The notes beneath the pieces were generated by a model that saw only the letters and a program-made list of their open reading frames with translations, ran no database searches and was not told the DNA's origin. The translations under genes and the position numbers were made by a program. Positions 19,125 to 27,007 of a DNA stretch of 64,000 nt are shown here, one piece after another; within the stretch, counting starts at the first letter, position 1; every line of letters starts with the position of its first letter. The stretch is from contig NZ_BSSE01000010.1 of NCBI RefSeq assembly GCF_030268965.1, positions 124,001 through 188,000 of the forward strand. Reading direction: 5' to 3'. Source of the stretch: Microtetraspora sp. NBRC 16547 (GTDB taxonomy: Bacteria > Actinomycetota > Actinomycetes > Streptosporangiales > Streptosporangiaceae).

Positions 19125-19963
19125 GCGCGGGAACGGCCGAGGTGAGCGAACAGAACGCGGGCTCGTGGGCGGGCCGCGACCTCGGCGAGCGCACGGTCGC
19201 CTACGACGAGCGGGACGTGATCCTCTACGCGCTCGCGGTCGGCGCGGCGGCGACCGACCTGGACCTGGTGTTCGAGGAGCGGCTGCGGGTGCTGCCCACG
19301 TTCGCGCTGACGCAGGCCCAGTGGGCTCCGGACGCGCTCGGCTCGCTGGGCGCGTTCGACATCACGACGGCGGTGCACGGCTCCCAGCGGCTGCTGGCGC
19401 GCGCGCCGCTTCCGGCGTCCGGCGAGCTGACGATGCGGGCCCGGGTCGCGGACGTGTGGGACAAGGGCAGCGCGGCGGTGTTCGACGTCGAGGTGGAGAG
19501 CGAGTACTTCCTCGCCACCTGGTCGCTGTTCGCGCCGGGCCGCGGCGGCTTCGGCGGGGAGCGCGGTCCCTCCAGGCCGAAGCCGCGCGAGACGCCCGCC
19601 GGCCACGAGCTGGAGATCCGCACCTCGCCCAACCAGACGGCGCTGTACCGCCTGCTGGGCGATCGGCACCACATGCACATCGACCCGGAGGCGGCGAAGG
19701 CGGCGGGCATGCCCCGGCCGTTCATGCACGGCCTGTGCACGCTGGCGGCGGTGACCCTGCCGCTGGCGGCGGCCGTGGGCGCGCATCCCGCCGACCTGGT
19801 CGAGCTGGAGGGGCGGTTCGCCGCGCCCGTCTTCCCCGGCGACCGGCTCGACGCGCGGGGCTGGACGGGCGGAGAGGACGGGACAGCCGTGCACTTCGAG
19901 GTGACCGCGGACGGGAGGACGGCGATCTCAGGTGGCCGGGCCCGGTTCCGCGCCACGGAGTAG
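19121..19963 (+). CDS. Hsd4B-like MaoC enoyl-CoA hydratase
   Basis: A 280-residue double hot-dog protein, paralogous to the one at 792: FEERLRVLPTFALTQAQWAP and ARVADVWDKGSAAVFDVEV in the N-terminal half; the catalytic motif reads GDRHHMHIDP (about residues 186-195) followed by RPFMHGLCTLAAV. His replaces the usual Asn-Pro between Asp and His, as it does in some members. Hsd4B-type enzymes hydrate long side-chain steroid enoyl-CoAs. Its ATG overlaps the ltp2 stop and it ends inside a 20-bp tandem repeat. Confidence 0.83.
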   Translation: MSAGTAEVSEQNAGSWAGRDLGERTVAYDERDVILYALAVGAAATDLDLVFEERLRVLPTFALTQAQWAPDALGSLGAFDITTAVHGSQRLLARAPLPASGELTMRARVADVWDKGSAAVFDVEVESEYFLATWSLFAPGRGGFGGERGPSRPKPRETPAGHELEIRTSPNQTALYRLLGDRHHMHIDPEAAKAAGMPRPFMHGLCTLAAVTLPLAAAVGAHPADLVELEGRFAAPVFPGDRLDARGWTGGEDGTAVHFEVTADGRTAISGGRARFRATE

Positions 19964-20038
19964 CGGGCCGGGTCAGTAGGTAGCGCGCCGGGTTACTGAG
20001 TCGCGGGGCGGGTCACCAGGTAGCGGGCCGGGAACTCG
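19961..20038. repeat. 20-bp tandem repeat spanning two convergent gene ends
   Basis: Three full 20-base units plus most of a fourth run head to tail (19961, 19981, 20001, 20021), each of the form TAGCGGGCCGGGTCAGTAGG with a few changes. The first supplies the stop of the plus-strand hydratase, and the second to fourth encode the C-terminus and stop of the minus-strand dehydrogenase. Confidence 0.85.
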
Positions 20039-20769
20039 CCGCCGCCGTGCACGGCGATGTCCGCGCCCGTGACGTACGACGCCAGGTCGCCGGCCAGGTA
20101 GAGGCAGGTGTCCGCCACATCGGCGGGCACCGCCATCCTGCCCATCGGGATCACCTTCGTCACCGCGGCGCCCTCGTCCGGGCCGTACACGTGCGCGGCG
20201 GCCTCGGTGCGGATCAGCCCGGTCGTGATGTGGTTGACCCGCACCTTGGGGGACCATTCGAGCGCCAGCGCACGGGTCAGCCCGAGCAGACCGGCCTTGG
20301 CGGCGGAGTAGGCCGCGGTGCCGGGCTGCGGGTCGTGGGCGGACACGCTGCCGATGTTGATGATCGAGCCACCGGTCTCCTGCTCGCGCATCACCTTGTT
20401 GGCCGGCTGCGCCACGTAGAACGGCGCCAGCAGGTTCAGGTCCACGATCCGCTCCACGAACCGGGGCGAGACCGTGGCGGCGTCCGCCTCCGGCGACCCT
20501 CCGGCGTTGTTCACCAGCACGTCGAGCCGTCCGAACGCGGCCACGACGCTCTCCACCAGGCCCGCGGCGGCCGCGGCGTCCCGGACGTCCGCCGAGAAGA
20601 ACCGCGCGGTCCGGCCGCCTGCGTTCGGCAGGACGTCGGGCTCGTTGCGCCCGCACACGGCCACCTCGGCGCCCGCAGCCAGGAACCCCTCCGCGATCAC
20701 GAACCCGATGCCCTTGGTGCCCCCGGTCACCAGTACGGCACGGCCGCTGAAGTCAACCGTCGTGTTCAC
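19993..20769 (-). CDS. short-chain dehydrogenase, Rv3549c-like
   Basis: A 258-residue classical SDR: cofactor motif TGGTKGIG (residues 15-22), NNAGG, the catalytic Ser in NIGSVSAHD and Y-x3-K in YSAAKAG. The ending DIAVHGGGEFPARYL and overall wording resemble Rv3549c, a KstR-regulon gene beside the mycobacterial igr/echA20 genes (from memory). The exact steroid hydroxyl it oxidises is not known to me. It is divergent from the fadD3-like gene with about 190 bases between starts. The last ~12 residues are encoded by the 20-bp tandem repeat. Confidence 0.8.
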   Translation of the reverse strand: MNTTVDFSGRAVLVTGGTKGIGFVIAEGFLAAGAEVAVCGRNEPDVLPNAGGRTARFFSADVRDAAAAAGLVESVVAAFGRLDVLVNNAGGSPEADAATVSPRFVERIVDLNLLAPFYVAQPANKVMREQETGGSIINIGSVSAHDPQPGTAAYSAAKAGLLGLTRALALEWSPKVRVNHITTGLIRTEAAAHVYGPDEGAAVTKVIPMGRMAVPADVADTCLYLAGDLASYVTGADIAVHGGGEFPARYLVTRPATQ

Positions 20770-20957
20770 CGCGGTCCTCTCGTCGACGTCGATCCGATTC
20801 CCCGGAGGCTACGGCGGGGCACCGCCCGGCGGGGGCCGGGTACCACCCAGCGGGACGACCGCCCCGGCCGCCGGGAATGGGCGACACGATGGTCATCCCG
20901 GCAGGTCCGGCAGGTCGCCACCGGAGCCCGACAGGTCCCCACCGAGGCAGGGAGCTC

Positions 20958-22595
20958 ATGATCGACAACGACACATTGACGATTCCGGGTGTCCTGGAGC
21001 GCGCCGCGCGCGACTTCCCGGACGTCGAGGCCGTCGTGGACGGCCCGGTCCGGGTGACGTACGCGGAGCTGCGGGACCGGGCCCGCGAGGCGGCGCGGGC
21101 GTTCATCGCGCACGGCGTCGGGCGCGGAGACCGGATCGCCCTCTGGGCGCCGAACAGCCTGCGCTGGATGGTCACCGCCCTCGGCGTGCTCGCGGCCGGC
21201 GCCGTCGTCGTCCCGATCAACACCAGGTACAAGGGCGACGAGGCGCGGTGGCTGCTCCAGCGCAGCCGGGCCCGGATGCTGTTCGTGGAGGACGGGTTCC
21301 TCGGCAACGGCTACCTGTCCATGCTGGGTGTGCCCGTAGGGAACACGGACGAGGGGAACACCGACGAGGGAAACACGGGCGAGCGAAACACGGGCGAGGG
21401 CGGGGGCGCCGGCGCGGGGCTGCCCGACCTCCGCACGGTGGTCGCGTACGACGCCGGGCCGCGGCCGGGGGCCGCCCCCTGGGAGGAGTTCGTCGGCGGG
21501 GCGGCCTCCGTCACGGACGAGCAGGCGGCGGCGCGGGCGCGGTCGGTGTCCCCGGAGGACGTCGCGGACATCCTGTTCACCTCGGGCACGACGGGCCGAT
21601 CCAAGGGCGCCATGTGCACGCATGAGCAGAACGTCCGCACCTACCGGTCGTGGTGCGGCCGGACGGGCGTCACCCACGGCGACCGCTACCTCATCGTCAA
21701 CCCGTTCTTCCACTCCTTCGGCTACAAGGCGGGCATGTTCGCCTGTCTGCTTCAGGGCGCCACGATGGTGCTCCAGCCGGTCTTCGAGGCCGCCGAGACG
21801 ATGCGGCTGATCGAGGCCGAGCGGATCACGGTGCTGCCCGGTGCGCCGACCATCTACGTGTCGATGCTGGACGCGCCGGAGAGGTCGCGGTTCGACCTGT
21901 CCTCGCTCCGCCTCGCGGTGACCGGTTCGTCGACGGTGCCGGTCGCGCTGGTGCAGCGGATGCGGGCCGAGCTGTTCCCCCAGGTCGTCACCGCGTACGG
22001 ACTGACCGAGTCGTGCGGCACGGTCACCTCGTGCTCTCTCGACGACGACGCCGAGACCGTGGCGAACACGGCCGGACGTGTCATCGACGGCGTGGAGATC
22101 CAGGTCGTCGACGGCGACGGCCGCGAGGTCGCGCCGGGGGAGGACGGCGAGGTCCTCGTCCGGGGCTACAACGTGATGCTCGGCTACCTCGACGACGAGG
22201 AGGCGACCGCCGCCGCGATCAGGGACGGCTGGCTCGTGACCGGCGACCGCGGCCGCCTCGACACGCGCGGCAACCTGACCATCACCGGCCGCTCGAAGGA
22301 CATGTTCGTGGTCGGCGGGTTCAACGTGTACCCCGCCGAGATCGAGCAGGTGCTCGCCCGCCACGAAGGGGTCGCCGAGGTCGCCGTCATCGGCGTTCCC
22401 GACCAGCGGATGGGCGAGGTCGGCCGGGCCTACGTCGTGGCGCGCCCCGGCGCCGACCTCGCGCCCGAGGCGCTCGTGGAGTACTGCCGGGACCGGTTGG
22501 CGAACTTCAAGGTGCCCCGCGAGGTCGTCATCGTAGAGGGCCTGCCGAAGAACGCGACCGGCAAGGTGCAGAAGGCGGAACTCTCGCGCGCCTGA
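20958..22595 (+). CDS. fadD3: FadD3-like HIP-CoA ligase
   Basis: A 545-residue ANL ligase: A3 LFTSGTTGRSKGAMCTHE, the family-specific PFFHSFGYKAGMFACLLQGA, A5 TAYGLTESCGTVTS, A8 [20 protein letters not shown] and A10 PKNATGKVQKAEL. This pattern fits FadD3, which adds CoA to the C/D-ring propionate HIP and commits it to ring degradation. It is ~35 residues longer than the mycobacterial enzyme, partly because of a four-unit GNTDE repeat. An AGGGAGC ribosome site sets the ATG at 20958. A toxin-antitoxin pair follows. Confidence 0.83.
   Translation: MIDNDTLTIPGVLERAARDFPDVEAVVDGPVRVTYAELRDRAREAARAFIAHGVGRGDRIALWAPNSLRWMVTALGVLAAGAVVVPINTRYKGDEARWLLQRSRARMLFVEDGFLGNGYLSMLGVPVGNTDEGNTDEGNTGERNTGEGGGAGAGLPDLRTVVAYDAGPRPGAAPWEEFVGGAASVTDEQAAARARSVSPEDVADILFTSGTTGRSKGAMCTHEQNVRTYRSWCGRTGVTHGDRYLIVNPFFHSFGYKAGMFACLLQGATMVLQPVFEAAETMRLIEAERITVLPGAPTIYVSMLDAPERSRFDLSSLRLAVTGSSTVPVALVQRMRAELFPQVVTAYGLTESCGTVTSCSLDDDAETVANTAGRVIDGVEIQVVDGDGREVAPGEDGEVLVRGYNVMLGYLDDEEATAAAIRDGWLVTGDRGRLDTRGNLTITGRSKDMFVVGGFNVYPAEIEQVLARHEGVAEVAVIGVPDQRMGEVGRAYVVARPGADLAPEALVEYCRDRLANFKVPREVVIVEGLPKNATGKVQKAELSRA
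21339..21398 (+). repeat. 15-bp in-frame minisatellite in fadD3
   Basis: Four 15-base units beginning GGGAACACGGACGAG encode GNTDE-GNTDE-GNTGE-RNTGE, within the N-terminal domain before the A3 motif. Confidence 0.9.
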
Positions 22596-22633
22596 CCCGG
22601 GCCGCCCGAGCGGCATCGGAGGACGGGACGGCC

Positions 22634-22663
22634 TTTACTTCGGAACGTGTTCCGAAGTATGGT
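22634..22663 (+). promoter_or_regulatory. toxin-antitoxin promoter with overlapping 24-bp operator
   Basis: Perfect 11-bp arms TACTTCGGAAC and GTTCCGAAGTA flank a two-base centre (22636-22659). TTTACT (22634-22639) and TATGGT (22658-22663) are 18 bases apart, so the operator fills the spacer. Start of transcription would fall at or next to the antitoxin ATG (22669), giving a leaderless transcript that the antitoxin can repress. Confidence 0.75.
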
Positions 22664-22668
22664 GCGGT

Positions 22669-23130
22669 ATGACCGTGCCCACTGTCCCGTTCTCCGATCT
22701 GTCGAAGCACTCGAAGCGTGTCGCCGAGACCATCGATCGGTGTCATCGCGTGCACGTCAAGCGCCGCGACGGAGAAGACCTGTTCATCTCCACGGCGCGG
22801 CATGACCGGCAGCGGGAGGAGACCGCGGATATCGCGGCTCGCATGATCGCCGCACTGCTCGCCAGCGATGAAGGCACCCGCGCGGTCTTGCACGCCCTGC
22901 CATCGGTTTTCCCGTGGGTCCGGCACCTCGCTGCGGAGGAGACGAGGGAGTTCGTCCAGGAGCTCGTCGACACCACGCGGGACGCGGTCGATCTGGACGT
23001 CCACGCCACGTTGCACCGAATCATCGTCGAATGGCGTGCCACCGCACGGATCCTGGCCGATCCCGCGCTGACCGCGCAGCTCACCCGCGCGCTGCCCGAT
23101 GAGGACCACGGCGAGGTGTCCGCTCCGTGA
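22669..23130 (+). CDS. putative Phd/YefM-like antitoxin
   Basis: A 153-residue protein. Its first ~50 residues (PFSDLSKHSKRVAETIDRCHRVHVKRRDGEDLFIS) look like a Phd-type antitoxin N-terminus, which dimerises and binds DNA; the remaining ~100 residues are helical and longer than usual, and probably contact the toxin. The start codon directly follows a palindromic promoter, as expected for an autoregulated module. Its stop overlaps the next start by four bases, typical of antitoxin-toxin pairs. The family call rests on pattern and arrangement. Confidence 0.7.
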   Translation: MTVPTVPFSDLSKHSKRVAETIDRCHRVHVKRRDGEDLFISTARHDRQREETADIAARMIAALLASDEGTRAVLHALPSVFPWVRHLAAEETREFVQELVDTTRDAVDLDVHATLHRIIVEWRATARILADPALTAQLTRALPDEDHGEVSAP

Positions 23131-23483
23131 GTCCCAAGCGCGGCGACACCGTGGCCCCGCCGCCGGTCGGTGACGAATGGCACCTGAGATTCGCCACCAA
23201 TGAGGCGGCCAAGGGATGGATCGACCTGTGCGCCGAAGCCGCGGGCAACTCCCGGCGCTGCTTCGAGGCGTTGCGCGATGCCCCGCTGTCGTTGGAAGAT
23301 CCGGACCGGCAGCACCGGCTGCGGGGCCGCCTCGCCACCGGGACGCTGGGCGGTTGTGAATATCCACAGTGGGAATATGAGGTCACCGCGGGTGGTCGTG
23401 TGCGCTACCTCGTCGACGAGTCCCGGCGAACCGTCCACCTGGTCTATGCCTCGCCTCGCCACCCCAGGGACACCGACACCTGA
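23127..23483 (+). CDS. putative RelE/ParE-like toxin
   Basis: A 118-residue basic protein overlapping the putative antitoxin by ATGA-type coupling (GTGA at 23127). The second half matches the end of RelE/ParE-fold toxins: YPQWEYEVTAGGRVRYLVDE followed by RRTVHLVYASPRHPRDTD, where the final basic strand usually carries catalytic residues. If RelE-like it would cleave ribosome-bound mRNA; if ParE-like it would hit gyrase. I cannot decide between these. Confidence 0.65.
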   Translation: MSPKRGDTVAPPPVGDEWHLRFATNEAAKGWIDLCAEAAGNSRRCFEALRDAPLSLEDPDRQHRLRGRLATGTLGGCEYPQWEYEVTAGGRVRYLVDESRRTVHLVYASPRHPRDTDT

Positions 23484-23615
23484 GGCGTGGTGACCCCGCC
23501 GAGCGGGCACCTGATCGAGGGTGGGGCAAGGGACGTGTTCGCCGGCCACTAATTATCCTTTTTTGGGATTAAATCTCCAGCTAACAGAAAAAAGCTGTCC
23601 TAGTGTGGCGATGTC

Positions 23616-24965
23616 ATGGCCCCGGTGCGCATATGGCAGCGATGCTCTATCAGAACCCGCTTGACGGTGATGACGACCGCCGTCATGGCGCTGATCTGCA
23701 CTGTTATCGCGGCGCTCATCCTGGTGAGCGTACGGGACAATGTCCGGGAATATTACTCGAAGGACCTCGTCGCCGAGGCTGTGCAGATCAGTCAGGAGGT
23801 ACGCCAGAAGGGCACAGTCTCCCATCTCCCCAAGGATCCGGACATTGCGATCCAGGTGTTCGACCCCTCTGGCGCCCTCGTCGCGGCGACACCGAACGTG
23901 GCCAGCGCGCCACCGATGGAGAGGCTCATCTACCGCGCCGACAACATCGCGACCAGCGACATCTGCAACCTGCGGGCCTTCCCGGGCGAGTGCAAGATCG
24001 GCGTCTATTTCCCCTTCCACGTGTCCGACGGGCTCTGGCGGCTCCATATGGCGGTCTCCGACGTCCCCTGGTACATCAGCCCCCGTTTCCTGGGCCTGCT
24101 CATCGCGGGCTGGCTCCTGCTGGTCGGGGTCACCGCCCTGGCCGCCTACCGGGCCGTGAGCAGCACGCTCGAACCGGTGGACGCGATGACGTCCAAGCTG
24201 GCCGAGATCACCGGTGGCGACCTGAGCCAGCGGGTTCCGGTGCCCTGGTTCCACGACGAGCTGCGCCGGCTCGCGGAACGGGCGAACCAGACATTGGACC
24301 GGGCGGAGCGCGCGGTGGAACAGCAGCGCCGTTTCGCCTCCGACACGTCCCATGATCTGCGCACCCCCTTGACCGCCATGCACACCGAGCTCGATGAGGC
24401 GCTCCTCCACCCGGAGGAGACCGACTGGCCGCGCACCGCGCGTACGGCGCTGGACAGCCTGGAACGGCTGCAGGTCATGGTCACCAGCCTTCTGGACATC
24501 GCGCGCCTGGACGCGGGTGCTCCCGGGCGGCGCGAACCCGTCGACCTGGCCGAGCTGGTGAAGTCCGAGCTGGTACGGCGGGCACGCAAGGTCACGGTGA
24601 CCGAGCAGCTCACCCCCGGCGTGGTGGTCGACGGCGATCCGCTGCACCTGTCTCGGCTCCTGGGCAACCTTCTCGACAACGCGGAGCGCCACGCCGAGCG
24701 CAACGTAACGGTCGAGGTCGCTCGCGATGACGGATCAGCGGTGCTCGAAGTGGTGGACGACGGCGACGGCATCCCGCCCGATCAACGGGAGATCGTCTTC
24801 CAGCGTTTCGCCCGGCTGGACGCCTCACGGAGAAAGGACGCCGGGGGCACCGGCCTCGGCCTGCCGATCGCCCGGCAGATCGCGGAGAGCCACGGCGGCA
24901 CGCTCACGATCGGCGACTCCCCGCGCGGCGCCAGGTTCGTGCTCCGCCTGCCTTTGCGCTCCTGA
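23616..24965 (+). CDS. membrane sensor histidine kinase, orphan
   Basis: A 449-residue kinase: TM1 at ~18-39, an extracytoplasmic sensor of ~115 residues with two Cys (117 and 126) able to form a disulfide, TM2 at ~158-180, HAMP, H-box DTSHDLRTPLTA with His246, N-box LLGNLLDNAERHAE, and G-boxes DDGDGIPPDQ and GTGLGLPIA. No response regulator adjoins it on the same strand; the nearest is in the convergent pair at 25015-26822. The upstream 60 bases are strikingly A+T-rich for this window and may hold the promoter. Confidence 0.88.
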   Translation: MAPVRIWQRCSIRTRLTVMTTAVMALICTVIAALILVSVRDNVREYYSKDLVAEAVQISQEVRQKGTVSHLPKDPDIAIQVFDPSGALVAATPNVASAPPMERLIYRADNIATSDICNLRAFPGECKIGVYFPFHVSDGLWRLHMAVSDVPWYISPRFLGLLIAGWLLLVGVTALAAYRAVSSTLEPVDAMTSKLAEITGGDLSQRVPVPWFHDELRRLAERANQTLDRAERAVEQQRRFASDTSHDLRTPLTAMHTELDEALLHPEETDWPRTARTALDSLERLQVMVTSLLDIARLDAGAPGRREPVDLAELVKSELVRRARKVTVTEQLTPGVVVDGDPLHLSRLLGNLLDNAERHAERNVTVEVARDDGSAVLEVVDDGDGIPPDQREIVFQRFARLDASRRKDAGGTGLGLPIARQIAESHGGTLTIGDSPRGARFVLRLPLRS

Positions 24966-25014
24966 AGCGCACGGCAGGCCGACGGTCCGGTGCCCGGCCC
25001 CACGCCCCGGGGTC

Positions 25015-26169
25015 TCAGGCGCTCTCCTGCGGCAGCTCGACGGCGATCGTGAGGCCGCCCTCCTCGCGGGGTTCGGCGGTCACGGTGCCGCCGTGCGCCT
25101 CGGCGACCACCCGGACGATGGACAGCCCGAGCCCGCTGCCCCGGTCGGAGCGCAGCCGGTCGCCGTGCAGCCGCCGGAACGGTTCGAAGATCGTCTCGAT
25201 CTCGTACGGCGGCACGGGCAGGCCGCTGTTGGACACGACCAGCTCCACCCGGTCGGTCCGCCGCCGGGTGGACACCCACACCTCGCCGCCCGTGTGGTTG
25301 TGCCGGATCGCGTTCTCCACCAGGTTCTGCACGAGCCGTTCGACCAGGACGGCCTCGCCCGCGGTGGGGGCGGGGTCGAGCAGCCGGTGGACGGTCACGC
25401 CCTGCTCCTTGGCTTCGCCGGCGGCCAGGTCGAGCACGTGCTCGGCCACGTCGGCCAGGTCGAACGGCCGCCGGTCCAGCACCGCCCGCTCGCCCTCGGC
25501 CAGGGCGAGGAGGCCGTTGATCAGCCGCTCGTGCCGGGTGTTGACCACCAGCAGGGACTCGCCGAGCCGTTTGACGTCCTCGCTCGCGTCGGGCCGCCGG
25601 ACCGCCACGTCCACCAGGGTGCGGTTGATGGTGAGCGGCGTGCGCAGCTCGTGCGAGGCGTTGGCGATGAACCGCCGCTGCCCGTCGAACGAGCGGGCCA
25701 GCCGGGCGAGGACGATGTCGACGGTGTCGGCCAGCTCCTTGACCTCGTCGTCCGGCCCCGTGTGGGCGATGCGTTCGGTGAGGTCGTGGCTCTGGGCGAC
25801 GCGCACCGCGCGCGCCGTGACCGACCGCACGGGGAGCATCGTCCATCCGGCGGCCCGCCAGCCGGCCGCCGCCGCCAGCCCGCCGCCCGCGAGGACGGCG
25901 ACGCCGCCCCAGACCAGTACGTTCTTGATCGTGTCGGCCTGGTAGATGCGCCTGACCTGCGCGACCCGCTGCCCTGCGACGTAGTACGGCTCGCTGGGGG
26001 GCGGGTACATGTTCCCCGCGGCGCGGATCCACTTGGGCTGCCGGAGCCCGTCACGCGGTTCCAGGCTCTGCCGTACGACGAAGGCGAGCACCGCGACCAG
26101 GATGACGCCGATGAGGACGAAGACCGCGCCGCAGGCGAGGGCGAAGCGGAGCCGGACGCTGCTCTTCAT
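25015..26169 (-). CDS. membrane sensor histidine kinase (paired)
   Basis: A 384-residue kinase starting at the ATG that overlaps the response-regulator stop (ATGA, 26166-26169). TM1 ~8-33, a short extracytoplasmic loop of about 50 residues with PPPSEPYYVAGQRV, TM2 ~83-105, HAMP, H-box ANASHELRTPLTI with His173, N-box NLVENAIRHN and GSGLGLSIV. It would phosphorylate the OmpR-type regulator in the same operon. The loop is too small for a large ligand domain. Confidence 0.9.
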   Translation of the reverse strand: MKSSVRLRFALACGAVFVLIGVILVAVLAFVVRQSLEPRDGLRQPKWIRAAGNMYPPPSEPYYVAGQRVAQVRRIYQADTIKNVLVWGGVAVLAGGGLAAAAGWRAAGWTMLPVRSVTARAVRVAQSHDLTERIAHTGPDDEVKELADTVDIVLARLARSFDGQRRFIANASHELRTPLTINRTLVDVAVRRPDASEDVKRLGESLLVVNTRHERLINGLLALAEGERAVLDRRPFDLADVAEHVLDLAAGEAKEQGVTVHRLLDPAPTAGEAVLVERLVQNLVENAIRHNHTGGEVWVSTRRRTDRVELVVSNSGLPVPPYEIETIFEPFRRLHGDRLRSDRGSGLGLSIVRVVAEAHGGTVTAEPREEGGLTIAVELPQESA

Positions 26170-26822
26170 GGGATCCGGTACCCCGCTCCGGTGACGGTCT
26201 CGATGACCGGCGGGTCGCCGATCTTGCGGCGCAGCTTCATCATCGTGGTGCGCACCGTGTTGGTGAACGGGTCGATGTGCTCGTCCCACACCTTCTCCAG
26301 CAACGTCTCGGCGGAGACCACCGCCCCGCGGGCGCGCAGCAGCTCGGCCAGCACGCCGAACTCCTTGCGCGCCAGCGGCACGTAGCGCCCGTCCCGGAAC
26401 GCCTGCCGGTGCGCCCAGTCGAGGCGGATGCCCGCTCGCTCCAGGATCGGCGGATCGGCCGCCCGGACCCGGCGGCCCAGCGCGTGGACCCGGGCCACCA
26501 GCTCCTCGAACGCGAACGGCTTGGGCAGGTAGTCGTCGGCTCCGAGGGAGAGGCCCGCCACCCGGGAGCGCACGTCAGCCGACGCGGTGAGCATGAGGAT
26601 GCGCACGGCCGCGGCGTCGGCGACCACGGCCCGGCACACCTCGTCGCCGTGCACGCCCGGCAGGTCCCGATCCAGGATCAGCACGTCGTAGTCGTGGATC
26701 CGCACCCGTTCCAGCGCCGCCTCCCCGTCGTAGGCGACGTCCACGGCGAGCGCCTCCCCGCGCAGCCCCTCCGCGATCGAGTCGGCGAGCATCCGCTCGT
26801 CCTCGGCGACCAATACCCGCAA
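26166..26822 (-). CDS. OmpR-family response regulator
   Basis: A 218-residue regulator with a receiver domain (acidic AEDE at 6-9, phospho-acceptor Asp51 in LILDRDLPG, Lys in LPKPF) and a winged-helix DNA-binding domain (VRTTMMKLRRKIGDPPVIETVTGAGYRIP). A TTG start at 26822 is chosen because AGGGGG lies six bases before it and the product has normal length; the frame is open further. It is divergent from the glycosyltransferase-like gene at 27008, a possible target. Confidence 0.88.
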   Translation of the reverse strand: MRVLVAEDERMLADSIAEGLRGEALAVDVAYDGEAALERVRIHDYDVLILDRDLPGVHGDEVCRAVVADAAAVRILMLTASADVRSRVAGLSLGADDYLPKPFAFEELVARVHALGRRVRAADPPILERAGIRLDWAHRQAFRDGRYVPLARKEFGVLAELLRARGAVVSAETLLEKVWDEHIDPFTNTVRTTMMKLRRKIGDPPVIETVTGAGYRIP

Positions 26823-27007
26823 CGTGCCCCCTATGTCATGCGATGCCGTCGAGCTGTTCGTCGAAAACGCCGTCGAATCGCGCCACCATGCCATCAACGC
26901 CATAACGCGGACGTAACCGGATCAGGTGACGCCGAGTTTAGCGATCATCGGTTTCAGTTCTCCTCTGATGCCGGGAACCGCCCGGCCCTGAATCAGGGGG
27001 ACCATCC

